Shown: positions 53,343-62,635 of the stretch, piece after piece
Numbering within the stretch: position 1 is the first letter of the stretch
Layout of the letters: each line of letters starts with the position of its first letter
Assembly: GCF_947495675.1 (NCBI RefSeq)
Contig: NZ_CANLZX010000003.1
Span: 124,001 to 188,000, forward strand
DNA from: an uncultured Algibacter sp.
GTDB lineage: Bacteria > Bacteroidota > Bacteroidia > Flavobacteriales > Flavobacteriaceae
Length of the DNA: 64,000 nucleotides
Direction of reading: 5' to 3'
The notes under the pieces: model-generated
The model's database searches: none
The model's input: only the letters and a program-made list of their open reading frames with translations
Told to the model about the DNA's origin: nothing
Program-made: the position numbers and the translations under genes

Positions 53343-54104
53343 TTAATTTTCTATTTCAACCAGAATAGGACAATGGTCGCTATGTACTGCTTCTGAAAGT
53401 ATAACGGCTCTTTTTATGTTTTCTTGTAATGGTTCTGAAACCATAGCATAATCTAATCGCCAACCTTTGTTATTAGCACGCGCATTAGCACGATAACTCC
53501 ACCAGCTATATTGCTGTAATTCGGGATTAACAAACCTGAAAGAATCAATAAAACCACTATTTATAAAGCTCCCAATCCACTCGCGTTCTTCTGGCAAAAA
53601 CCCCGAAACACCCTTCATTTTTGGATTATGAATATCCATTTCTTCATGACAAATATTGTAATCGCCACAAATAATAATGTTTTGAATTTCTTTTTTAAGA
53701 TTGTTAATATATTCTTGAAACATATCCATATATTCTAACTTATGGTTTAGTCTAGCATCATTTGTTCCTGATGGTAAATACAAACTCATAACCGAAACTC
53801 CTTCATAATCTGCTCGAATATTTCTACCTTCAAAATCCATTGACTCTATACCTGTACCATATTCAATATGTTTAGGTTCTGTTTTACTTAATATTGCGAC
53901 ACCACTATATCCTTTTTTTTGAGCACTAAACCAATAATTGTATTTATAGCCTGCTTTTTCAAAAAGACTTAAATCCAATTGTTCTTCCATGGCTTTAATT
54001 TCTTGTAAACAAACAACATCTGGATTTGCTGCTTGTAACCAATCTATAAATCCTTTGTTAATTGCTGCACGAATTCCGTTTACGTTATATGATATGATTT
54101 TCAT
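53343..54104 (-). CDS. xth: Exodeoxyribonuclease III
   Basis: A 253-residue EEP-fold nuclease. MKIISYNVNGIRAA, VVCLQEIKA (metal-binding Glu), ICGDYNICHEE, WRLDYAMVS and the final SDHCPI are the standard motifs of AP endonuclease/exonuclease III. It cuts DNA at abasic sites in base-excision repair. It is the first gene of a pair with the OmpA-like lipoprotein. Confidence 0.95.
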   Translation of the reverse strand: MKIISYNVNGIRAAINKGFIDWLQAANPDVVCLQEIKAMEEQLDLSLFEKAGYKYNYWFSAQKKGYSGVAILSKTEPKHIEYGTGIESMDFEGRNIRADYEGVSVMSLYLPSGTNDARLNHKLEYMDMFQEYINNLKKEIQNIIICGDYNICHEEMDIHNPKMKGVSGFLPEEREWIGSFINSGFIDSFRFVNPELQQYSWWSYRANARANNKGWRLDYAMVSEPLQENIKRAVILSEAVHSDHCPILVEIEN

Positions 54105-54128
54105 AATTCTTACTTAAAGTTTAAAAAT

Positions 54129-54148
54129 ATCCTGATATGCATCAGGAT
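54129..54148. repeat. Small palindromic hairpin upstream of xth
   Basis: ATCCTGAT (54129-54136) and ATCAGGAT (54141-54148) form a perfect 8-bp stem with a 4-nt loop, about 25 bp upstream of the xth start. It resembles the TCCCGATTTATCGGGA hairpin before rng. The rest of the 270-bp gap to 54375 holds nothing I recognise. Confidence 0.45.
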
Positions 54149-54374
54149 TGATTTCGTTTAGAAATGAAAACAAAATCAATTTTAGCTAAAATAAATAATG
54201 CGTTACTTTTACACTATTAAATTAAGCGAGATTTAACTATTTTTTTTGACCAGAAGGTTAATTGTATTGTATCAATGTAGATAGTTTGGCAATCTGTTTA
54301 TAATTACACCTTTTAGGACTGTGAAAAACAGAACTCGCTAAAATATTTTAAACGATTTGTAGTTTAAGTACCTG

Positions 54375-57300
54375 ATGAAGTTTTTTACATGTATTCTTAT
54401 GATTTTTATTAGTTATTTAGGCTTTTCGCAAAGTCTAAACACTAATTATAAAACAAAAAGTTTTGCTGTAAAAAACACTATACAAATTGATAGTGTTAGT
54501 ATTAGTGCCAATACATTTTCTATAAGAAAAAAAGATAATTCTATTATAGACACTACTTATTACAAGGTTAATTTTGCTAAAGCCCTCTTAATTTTAAAAA
54601 AACCTATTGAAACAGATTCAATAATTATTAGCTATTTAAAGTTTCCAGAATTTTTAACAAAAACTTACAAGCAACTTGATGAGCGTATTATTGTTGAAGA
54701 CAATACTAACAATCAAAATTTATACAAACTAACTCAATCAAATATAGATAGGAGTTACATTCCTTTTGATGGCTTAACAACTTCAGGAAGTATTTCACGA
54801 GGTGTAACTGTTGGTAATAATCAAAACTCTGTTTTAAATAGCGAACTAGATCTTCAAATTACAGGAAAATTAAATAATAAAGTTTCTCTACGAGCATCAT
54901 TACAAGACGCTAACATTCCTTTACAAGAAAGCGGATATAGCCAACGTTTAGATGAGTTTGATCAAGTATTTATAGAATTGTTTAGCGACCATTGGAATGT
55001 ACGTGCAGGAGATATTGATTTATTAAATACCACATCTTATTTTGCAAATTTCTCAAAACGTGTACAAGGTCTAAATTTTAATTTAAAGCTAGGCGATGAT
55101 GATGTAAAAACCAACTTATTTGCTGCTGGTGCTATTGTACGTGGGCAATTTACCACTAGCCAGTTTACTGCACAAGAAGGCAACCAAGGCCCTTATAAAC
55201 TCCAAGGTCCAAATGGCGAATTGTTTGTTCTCATAGTATCTGGTAGCGAAACAGTTTATGTAAATGGTATACCTATAAAACGTGGGGAAGACCAAGATTA
55301 TATTATAGATTATAATGCTGGCGAAATAATTTTCAATGCTACCTACCCTATAACCTCTGAAATGCGAATTACTGTCGATTATCAATTTAGCGATCGTAAT
55401 TATTCCAGATTTGTTGCCCATGGCGGTGGAAATTATGAAAGTGAAAAACTTAAAATTGGTGTTTCGGTGTATTCAGAAAATGATGCTAAGAATCAACCTT
55501 TACAACAAAATTTATCTGAAGAACAAGTCGAAATTCTAGCTAATGCTGGTGATGATAAATCGCAAATGGTAGCCCCATCAGAAGTTAGAGAAGATTTGAA
55601 TGATAATAGAATTTTATATAAGAAAGAACTTGTTGGTAGTAATGAAGCTTTTGTTTTTTCAAATAATCCTGATGATGAATTATATCGTGTCACCTTCACT
55701 TTTGTTGGAGAAAATCAAGGTCATTATGCATTAAGTAGCATTAACGCTATTAACAATATTTACGAGTTTGTTGGTATAAATCAAGGAAGTTATGCTCCTA
55801 TTGTTCAGCTAGTAGCACCAACCAAACTACAAATAGCTGTTTTAAATGGTAGTTATAATCCATCTGAAAAAACCACTATTAATTTTGAAGCTTCTGGAAG
55901 TAAAAATGATTTAAATGCCTTTTCTGATTTTGGTGATGATGATAATAATGGGTTTGCTGGAAAAATAAACATTAATCAAACACTTGTAAAAAAAGATAGC
56001 CTTTGGAATATTGATGCTTATCTGGATAGTGATTATATAAATTCTAATTATAGAAATATTGAAGGTTTATACAATCCAGAATTTAATCGCGATTGGAATT
56101 TAGATCTTAATAACACTAGCGGTATTGGGCTTAATTTAGGCAACCAAATACTTTTAAATTCTGGCTTTAAATTATTTCATCATAAAAAAGGTTTTGTAAA
56201 CTATCAATTTCAACATTTAAATTTCTCTGATGGTTTTAATGGAAATAGACACATAGCAAATGCTAATTTACTTTTAAACAAATTCAACATTATATCTACT
56301 TCTAGTTATTTAAATGCCAATTCTAATGTCAATTCCTCAACGTTTTTAAGATCTTACAATCGTATAACTTATAGCTTAGAAAAAAGTTGGTTTGGTACAA
56401 GAATAGCCATTGAAAACAATGAACAACGTAGTATATCCACTCAAGAACTAACACCACTAAGTCAAAGATTTAATTCTTATGAAGTATTTGTTGGTGTTGG
56501 TGATAGCACCAATATTTTTACTGAAATAGGCTACAAAAATAGAGTAAATGATAGTATCCGAAATAATGAATTACAAAAAGTAAATATCTCAAATACCTTT
56601 TATTTAGACTCAAGGCTTATTCAAAATAAAAACACAAACCTGTCTTTATATGCTAATTACAGAACACTAAAAAATACAGATGCAACTATTGAAGATGAAA
56701 AATCAATAAACTCTAGATTGCAATTCAATCAAAAACTATTTAAACAAATAATACAATGGAATACCATTTTTGAAACCAATTCTGGAAGGCTTCCACAACA
56801 AGATTTCACTTATATAGAAGTTGAAGCTGGACAAGGCACTTACACTTGGAATGATTATAACCAAAATAGCATTCAGGAATTAGAAGAGTTTGAAATAGCT
56901 CAATTTCAAGATGAAGGTCGCTATATACGTGTTTTACTACCAAACCAAGTATACATAAAAACACATCAAAACAGATTAAGTCAAACACTTACAGTAAACC
57001 CATCCCAATGGTCTGTTTCAAAAAATAAATCTAAAAAATTGTGGTCGCATTTTTACAACCAAACCAGTTATCTAATTGATAGAAAGATAAAACGCGAAGG
57101 CAATAAATTTAATTTAAATCCCTTTAATAATAAAGAAGAAGACCAATTAGGATTACAATTAAACTTTAGAAACGTGTTGTTTTTTAACAGAGGAAAACAG
57201 CGTTATACAACTTCTTATACTTTTTTAGATAACACAACAAGAAGTGTTTTGTCTGTTGGATTTATTGAGAATAGTTTAAAAAGTCACCAACTTAATTTTA

Positions 57301-57797
57301 ACCATAAAATATCTAGCAATTGGTTGATAAATATGCTTTCGGCTTTTGATAAAAATGAGAGTGTTAGCGAAAATTTTGCGAGTAAAAATTTCAATTTCGA
57401 TGAAACTCGATTCAATCCAAAACTGTCATATTTGTTTAATGATAATTCTAGTTTTGATGTGTTTTATCAATATGCAAGTAAAAACAATACTATAGGAGAT
57501 TTAGAAGCTTTAAAACAAAACAAATACGGCATGTCTTTTACAATGGCAAGTGGTCAACAAAGCGCTATAAATGGTGAGTTTAATTTTTTCTCTAATGATT
57601 ATACCGGAAATTCAAACACACCAGTTGCCTATCAAATATTAGAAGGTTTACAACCTGGAAAAAACTTTACTTGGAGTTTATTAGCTCAAAAAAAACTTAC
57701 TAAATTCTTAGATTTAAACTTAAGTTACTTTGGTAGAAAAACAGAAACCAGCAAAACGATTCATTCTGGATCTATTCAATTAAAAGCTTATTTTTAA
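54375..57797 (+). CDS. Large hypothetical outer-membrane protein (1140 residues)
   Basis: The protein has a signal peptide (ISYLGFSQ) and no internal membrane helices. It is rich in Asn, Ser, Asp and Tyr, with many alternating strands, and ends in LKAYF, consistent with an outer-membrane barrel preceded by a periplasmic or surface part. Residues 280-330 (VYVNGIPIKRGEDQDYIIDYNAGEI) look like an Ig/plug-like segment. There is no TonB plug or T9SS sorting domain. It is probably conserved in flavobacteria, but the function is unknown to me. It stands alone on its strand between xth and the metal-efflux operon. Confidence 0.8.
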   Translation: MKFFTCILMIFISYLGFSQSLNTNYKTKSFAVKNTIQIDSVSISANTFSIRKKDNSIIDTTYYKVNFAKALLILKKPIETDSIIISYLKFPEFLTKTYKQLDERIIVEDNTNNQNLYKLTQSNIDRSYIPFDGLTTSGSISRGVTVGNNQNSVLNSELDLQITGKLNNKVSLRASLQDANIPLQESGYSQRLDEFDQVFIELFSDHWNVRAGDIDLLNTTSYFANFSKRVQGLNFNLKLGDDDVKTNLFAAGAIVRGQFTTSQFTAQEGNQGPYKLQGPNGELFVLIVSGSETVYVNGIPIKRGEDQDYIIDYNAGEIIFNATYPITSEMRITVDYQFSDRNYSRFVAHGGGNYESEKLKIGVSVYSENDAKNQPLQQNLSEEQVEILANAGDDKSQMVAPSEVREDLNDNRILYKKELVGSNEAFVFSNNPDDELYRVTFTFVGENQGHYALSSINAINNIYEFVGINQGSYAPIVQLVAPTKLQIAVLNGSYNPSEKTTINFEASGSKNDLNAFSDFGDDDNNGFAGKININQTLVKKDSLWNIDAYLDSDYINSNYRNIEGLYNPEFNRDWNLDLNNTSGIGLNLGNQILLNSGFKLFHHKKGFVNYQFQHLNFSDGFNGNRHIANANLLLNKFNIISTSSYLNANSNVNSSTFLRSYNRITYSLEKSWFGTRIAIENNEQRSISTQELTPLSQRFNSYEVFVGVGDSTNIFTEIGYKNRVNDSIRNNELQKVNISNTFYLDSRLIQNKNTNLSLYANYRTLKNTDATIEDEKSINSRLQFNQKLFKQIIQWNTIFETNSGRLPQQDFTYIEVEAGQGTYTWNDYNQNSIQELEEFEIAQFQDEGRYIRVLLPNQVYIKTHQNRLSQTLTVNPSQWSVSKNKSKKLWSHFYNQTSYLIDRKIKREGNKFNLNPFNNKEEDQLGLQLNFRNVLFFNRGKQRYTTSYTFLDNTTRSVLSVGFIENSLKSHQLNFNHKISSNWLINMLSAFDKNESVSENFASKNFNFDETRFNPKLSYLFNDNSSFDVFYQYASKNNTIGDLEALKQNKYGMSFTMASGQQSAINGEFNFFSNDYTGNSNTPVAYQILEGLQPGKNFTWSLLAQKKLTKFLDLNLSYFGRKTETSKTIHSGSIQLKAYF

Positions 57798-57840
57798 TCA
57801 CTTATGTAACATAAGACACATCATAAGCTATAATTTTTAG

Positions 57841-57848
57841 TAAATTTG
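57841..57848 (+). promoter_or_regulatory. -7 promoter box of the metal-efflux operon
   Basis: TAAATTTG matches TAnnTTTG and ends 7 bp before the ATG at 57856, so the transcript would be almost leaderless. Confidence 0.5.
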
Positions 57849-57855
57849 TATAGGT

Positions 57856-58248
57856 ATGAGTAAGCTGGTTGTTATATTTTATTCAGGTTTGATTCTTATT
57901 CAAAGTTTCAACATTAACATTGAAGATATTTCAAAGTTCAATGCCTTATTGCAACATGCTGACTATCATAAAGAAATTTATGGAGATAATTTCTTTAAAT
58001 TCTTGTCTGAACATTATGGGGAACAAATGGCCTCACACCAAACTAAACATAAGCAACATGACGATTTGCCTTTTAAAGACGAACACCATGTTTTTTCACA
58101 TATAAACTCATCTTTTACTTTATTTGAAACTATAACATATTCTTCTTTCTCCCTATCCTACATTAATGTAACACTTAATTTTCACTATAAAGAATCCAAC
58201 TCCTTATTTGAAAAGACATCAGTTTTTCAACCCCCAAAATTAGCATAA
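57856..58248 (+). CDS. Small exported His-rich protein of the metal-efflux operon
   Basis: A 130-residue protein with an N-terminal hydrophobic stretch (about 3-18). Next come LLQHADYHKEIYGDNFFKFLSEHYG and a His-rich run (SHQTKHKQHDDLPFKDEHH, about 75-93). The His clusters suggest metal binding in the periplasm. Similar short proteins precede CusA/CzcA genes in other Bacteroidota, as I recall. It is 69 bp upstream of the RND gene. It may be a sensor or buffer for the exported metal. No named family is recognised. Confidence 0.7.
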   Translation: MSKLVVIFYSGLILIQSFNINIEDISKFNALLQHADYHKEIYGDNFFKFLSEHYGEQMASHQTKHKQHDDLPFKDEHHVFSHINSSFTLFETITYSSFSLSYINVTLNFHYKESNSLFEKTSVFQPPKLA

Positions 58249-58317
58249 TTCATACTGATTAAAATCATTTATTAATAAGCTGTTTATAAATAGCTTACAA
58301 TGTTTTATATATGAATT

Positions 58318-61300
58318 ATGTTAGAATATATTATAAAAATTAGCTTAAAAAATAAGCTTTTTGTACTATTACTTACAGCTTTTATTGTTGGTTTAGGAAT
58401 CTTTTCTTTAACTCAAATCCCTATTGGAGCGGTTCCGGATATTACTAATAACCAAGTTCAGGTTATTACAACCTCCAGAAATTTATCTACTCAAGATATA
58501 GAACAATTTATAACCTACCCTATTGAACTGGAAATGGCAAATCTTCCTGGTGTTGAAGAAATACGTTCGGTTTCTAAATTTGGGTTATCTGTCGTTACTA
58601 TTGTTTTTAATGATAAACTAGGAACATATCTTCCAAGACAATTAATAGCTGAAAAAATAAAATCGGCAACAGAAAAAATTCCTGAAGGTTTTGGATCTCC
58701 AGAAATGGGACCTATTACAACAGGTTTGGGAGAGATTTACCAATATATTCTTGATGTTAAACCAGAATTTAAGGCTCTTTACTCGGTTACCGAACTACGA
58801 ACTATACAAGATTGGATTGTAAAACGTCAACTTTCTGGTATCCCTGGAGTTGTTGAAGTAAATACATGGGGAGGTTATTTAAAGCAATATGAAGTTGCTA
58901 TAAATCCACAAAAACTTAAAGCCATGAACATTAGTTATGTTGATGTTTTTAATGCTTTAGAAAAAAACAATAGTGTTGCTGGTGGTGGCTATATTGAAAA
59001 AACCAATAAAGCCTTTTTTATACGTGGTGAAGGATTAATAACCTCTTTAAAAGATATTGAAAACATAGTAATAAAAAATCAAAGCATCCCAATTTATATA
59101 AAAGATGTTGCAGAAGTAGGTTTTGGTAGTGCTACTAGGTTTGGGGCCATAACTGGTAATGGTGAAGGTGAAAAAGTACTTGGGCAAATCATGATGCTTA
59201 AAGACGGAAACTCTAAAGAAGTTATTAATGCTGTTAAAGCACGTGTAGCCTCAATACAAAGTTCTTTACCAGAGGGTGTATATATAAATGGCTTTTTAGA
59301 ACGAAGTGAGCTTATTGGAAAAACAACCTTTACAGTAGCCGAAAACTTAATACTAGGTTCACTCATAGTAATTTTTGTTGTGGTTTTGCTTTTAGGCAAT
59401 ATTAGGTCTGGTTTGGTTGTAGCCTCGGTAATTCCATTAAGTTTACTATTTGCCATTTCGTTAATGAATATTTTTGGTATTGATGCCAACTTAATGAGTC
59501 TTGGTGCTATAGATTTCGGAATCATCATTGATGGCGCTGTTATTATAGTGGAGTTTATCGCTTTTCAAATTACTGCTCAAAGTTCAAAAATTAAAACACT
59601 TTCTAAAGCTGATCAACAATCTAGTATTGACACTATCACACAGAAAAGTGCTTCAAAAATGATGAATTCTGCCATATTTGGTCAACTTATCATTCTTATT
59701 GTTTTCATTCCTATTCTATCATTAAGTGGCATAGAAGGAAAAATGTTTAAACCTATGGCATTAACCTTCAGTTTTGCTTTAGCAGGCGCCATGTTATTTT
59801 GTTTGACTTATGTACCTGTAATTTCATCTATGTTTTTAAAACCAGATAAACAAAGCAGCAAAAATATATCTGTTAGGTTAATGAAATTTATAATCAAACT
59901 ATATAAACCTACAATCTATTGGGCACTAGAACATAAAAAAATAGTGGTTTCTTTAGCAGGTATTTTATTAGCATCTAGTATCTGGCTTTTTAGCACAATG
60001 GGTGGCGAATTCGTCCCTACTCTTGATGAAGGTGATTTTGTAATTCAACCAGTTTTAAAAACTGGTACTTCGCTAGGAAAAACCATAGATATTACCACAA
60101 AAATCGAACAAATTCTTATCGATAATTTCCCAGAAGTAGACCAAGTTGTAAGCAGAATAGGTGCAGCGGAAGTCCCAACTGACCCTATGAGTATGGAAGA
60201 AAGTGATGTTATCATCAAACTAAAACCAAAAAACGAATGGACTTCTGCATCTAGTAAAGATGAATTAGCCGATAAATTTAAGGAGGCTCTTGCTATAATT
60301 CCAGGAATGGAAGTTGAATTTACACAACCCATAGAAATGAGATTTAACGAACTTATAACAGGGGTGAGAGCCGATGTAGCTATTAAAATATTTGGTGAAG
60401 ATTTAACTATACTAGCTAACAAGGCTAACCAAATAAAATCGCTTATTAAAAATGTTGAAGGTGCTTCTGATATTATTATTGAAAAAGTAGAAGGCTTACC
60501 ACAAATGAGTGTTACTTATAACCGTAGTAAAATTGCTAGATACGGTTTAAATATTGCCGATATAAATCAAATAATAACTATGGGGTTTGCAGGCGAAACC
60601 ATTGGAACTGTATTTGAAGGTGAAAAACGCTTTGATATGGTTATTCGATTAAATAAAGCACATAGAACCAGCATTAAAAATCTTGAAAATTTATATGTAG
60701 ACACGCCTAATGGAATAAAAATTCCACTTAGTGAATTGGCAGAAATTAAATATACAACGGGACCTGCAAAAATATCAAGAGACGATACCAAACGACGTAT
60801 TGTTGTGGGTATTAATGTTAGAAATAGAGATTTACAATCGGTTGTTAATGATGTTAAAAAAATTATTAAAAATAAAGTAAAACTACCTGTTGGCTACACA
60901 ATAACCTATGGTGGCCAATTTGAAAACCTACAAACCGCAAAAGCAAGATTAATGGTAGCTGTACCTGTGGCATTAGTTTTAATTTTTATTCTTCTTCATT
61001 TTGCATTTGGTTCTTTTAAAGAAGCACTTATGGTGTATTCTGCAATCCCCCTTTCTGCAGTAGGAGGTGTTTTACTGTTATGGCTTAGAGATATGCCCTT
61101 TAGTATTTCTGCCGGTGTTGGTTTTATTGCGCTTTTTGGTATTGCTGTTTTAAATGGCATTGTTTTAATCGAACATTTTAAAGAATTAAAAGAACAAGGC
61201 GTAACAAACATAAACGATCGTGTTAAAAGAGGCACAATTGAACGCTTAAGGCCTGTAATCTTGACAGCATCTGCTGCTGCACTTGGTTTTCTGCCTATGG

Positions 61301-62631
61301 CTATTTCAACTAACGCTGGTGCAGAAGTACAGCGTCCTTTAGCAACTGTTGTTATTGGTGGCTTAGTTACGGCAACCATCTTAACACTTATTGTTTTACC
61401 AGTTTTATATGCTTGGTTTGAAAAAAATACAGAAATAAAAATGAATAAAAAAACGTTGCTTTCAGGTATAATTATTTTACTATCCTTAAACCTTAATGCA
61501 CAAAATAAACCACTAAATATTAATGAAGCTATTAGTTTGGCTATTGAAAACAATTCGAATTTAAAAGCATCTTCATTAAAAACAAATGAATCTGAAGCTT
61601 TAATTGGAAGTGCTTTTAGTTTCGATAAAACATCGATTTATTATAATTATGATGAAAACAATATGGCGATAAACGGAGAACCTTTAAAAGTATTTGGAGT
61701 CTCTCAAGATTTTAAATTTCCAACAGTTTATTTTACTGATAAGAAAGTAAATAAAGCTAAATTTAATGTTCAAAAATCAAATTACAATATTAAACTAGAA
61801 ATTTTAAAACGCGATGTTCATCAAGCCTATTCTTACTTAAATTATACCAAAAGTAAAGCTAGAACTTATAAGTTTCTAGATAGTTTATACCAAAAATTTG
61901 TTTACGCATCTAATCGTAAATTTGAGTTGGGAGAAACTAATTATTTAGAATTAATTAGTGCCAAATCTAAAAGAAAACAGCTTGAAACAGTTTATAAACA
62001 AGCGCTACAAGATGTAGTTTTAGCAAAAGAACAGTTAAAAAAATTGGTTCAAATAGATACCTTTTCAATTGTTGATGAAGGCCTTCAGAAATTAAAACTA
62101 CAAGATATTTCAATCGAAAATAATATTGGATTCACTTACTACGAAAACTCTCAAGCCTATTACAAAGCATTAAATAGGAAAGAAAAACAAAATCTTTTAC
62201 CAGATTTAAGTGTAGAATATTTTCAAGGTACAAATAGCACTTTAAACAGTACTATAAAAGGTTACCAATTTGGAGTTAAAATACCTTTGTTTTTTAGCGG
62301 AAATGCTTCAAAAATAAAAGCTTCAAAAATTGCACAAGAATTAATTGAAGTTGAAAAAGAAGAATATACTATTAAATTATATGCTGAATACAAGATGCTA
62401 CTTGCTAAACTTCAACAATACAACGAAGCTATAAGTTATTACGAAACACAAGGTAAAACCCTTTCAGAAGAAATTATAAAAACTGCCGTACGTACCTTTA
62501 AAGAAGGTGAAATTGATTTTTTTCAATACATACAAAGTATTGAAACAGCAACTGATATTGAACTGAGTTACTTAGACAATATTCATGCTTACAACCAAAC
62601 AATAATCTCCATTAATTATTTAATACTATAA
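58318..62631 (+). CDS. CusA/CzcA-family heavy-metal RND pump fused to a TolC-like outer-membrane factor
   Basis: A 1437-residue fusion. Residues 1-1041 form a full HME-RND pump with 12 helices and two periplasmic loops. Helix 4 has LGAIDFGIIIDGAVIIVEF (Asp399, Asp405), the type usually associated with divalent metals such as Zn, Co, Cd or Ni rather than Cu(I). Residues 1042-1437 begin with MNKKTLLSGIIILLSLNLNAQ, a complete signal peptide, then a TolC-like coiled-coil protein of about 375 residues. Similar fusions exist in Bacteroidota. Internal initiation at 61441 could also yield a separate outer-membrane factor. The adaptor gene follows 4 bp later. Confidence 0.92.
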   Translation: MLEYIIKISLKNKLFVLLLTAFIVGLGIFSLTQIPIGAVPDITNNQVQVITTSRNLSTQDIEQFITYPIELEMANLPGVEEIRSVSKFGLSVVTIVFNDKLGTYLPRQLIAEKIKSATEKIPEGFGSPEMGPITTGLGEIYQYILDVKPEFKALYSVTELRTIQDWIVKRQLSGIPGVVEVNTWGGYLKQYEVAINPQKLKAMNISYVDVFNALEKNNSVAGGGYIEKTNKAFFIRGEGLITSLKDIENIVIKNQSIPIYIKDVAEVGFGSATRFGAITGNGEGEKVLGQIMMLKDGNSKEVINAVKARVASIQSSLPEGVYINGFLERSELIGKTTFTVAENLILGSLIVIFVVVLLLGNIRSGLVVASVIPLSLLFAISLMNIFGIDANLMSLGAIDFGIIIDGAVIIVEFIAFQITAQSSKIKTLSKADQQSSIDTITQKSASKMMNSAIFGQLIILIVFIPILSLSGIEGKMFKPMALTFSFALAGAMLFCLTYVPVISSMFLKPDKQSSKNISVRLMKFIIKLYKPTIYWALEHKKIVVSLAGILLASSIWLFSTMGGEFVPTLDEGDFVIQPVLKTGTSLGKTIDITTKIEQILIDNFPEVDQVVSRIGAAEVPTDPMSMEESDVIIKLKPKNEWTSASSKDELADKFKEALAIIPGMEVEFTQPIEMRFNELITGVRADVAIKIFGEDLTILANKANQIKSLIKNVEGASDIIIEKVEGLPQMSVTYNRSKIARYGLNIADINQIITMGFAGETIGTVFEGEKRFDMVIRLNKAHRTSIKNLENLYVDTPNGIKIPLSELAEIKYTTGPAKISRDDTKRRIVVGINVRNRDLQSVVNDVKKIIKNKVKLPVGYTITYGGQFENLQTAKARLMVAVPVALVLIFILLHFAFGSFKEALMVYSAIPLSAVGGVLLLWLRDMPFSISAGVGFIALFGIAVLNGIVLIEHFKELKEQGVTNINDRVKRGTIERLRPVILTASAAALGFLPMAISTNAGAEVQRPLATVVIGGLVTATILTLIVLPVLYAWFEKNTEIKMNKKTLLSGIIILLSLNLNAQNKPLNINEAISLAIENNSNLKASSLKTNESEALIGSAFSFDKTSIYYNYDENNMAINGEPLKVFGVSQDFKFPTVYFTDKKVNKAKFNVQKSNYNIKLEILKRDVHQAYSYLNYTKSKARTYKFLDSLYQKFVYASNRKFELGETNYLELISAKSKRKQLETVYKQALQDVVLAKEQLKKLVQIDTFSIVDEGLQKLKLQDISIENNIGFTYYENSQAYYKALNRKEKQNLLPDLSVEYFQGTNSTLNSTIKGYQFGVKIPLFFSGNASKIKASKIAQELIEVEKEEYTIKLYAEYKMLLAKLQQYNEAISYYETQGKTLSEEIIKTAVRTFKEGEIDFFQYIQSIETATDIELSYLDNIHAYNQTIISINYLIL

Positions 62632-62635
62632 AAAA

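Noticed and set aside
58072..58094. DDLPF in the His-rich protein as an SSB-like tail
   Set aside because: The motif is internal, not C-terminal, in an exported protein, so it is coincidence.
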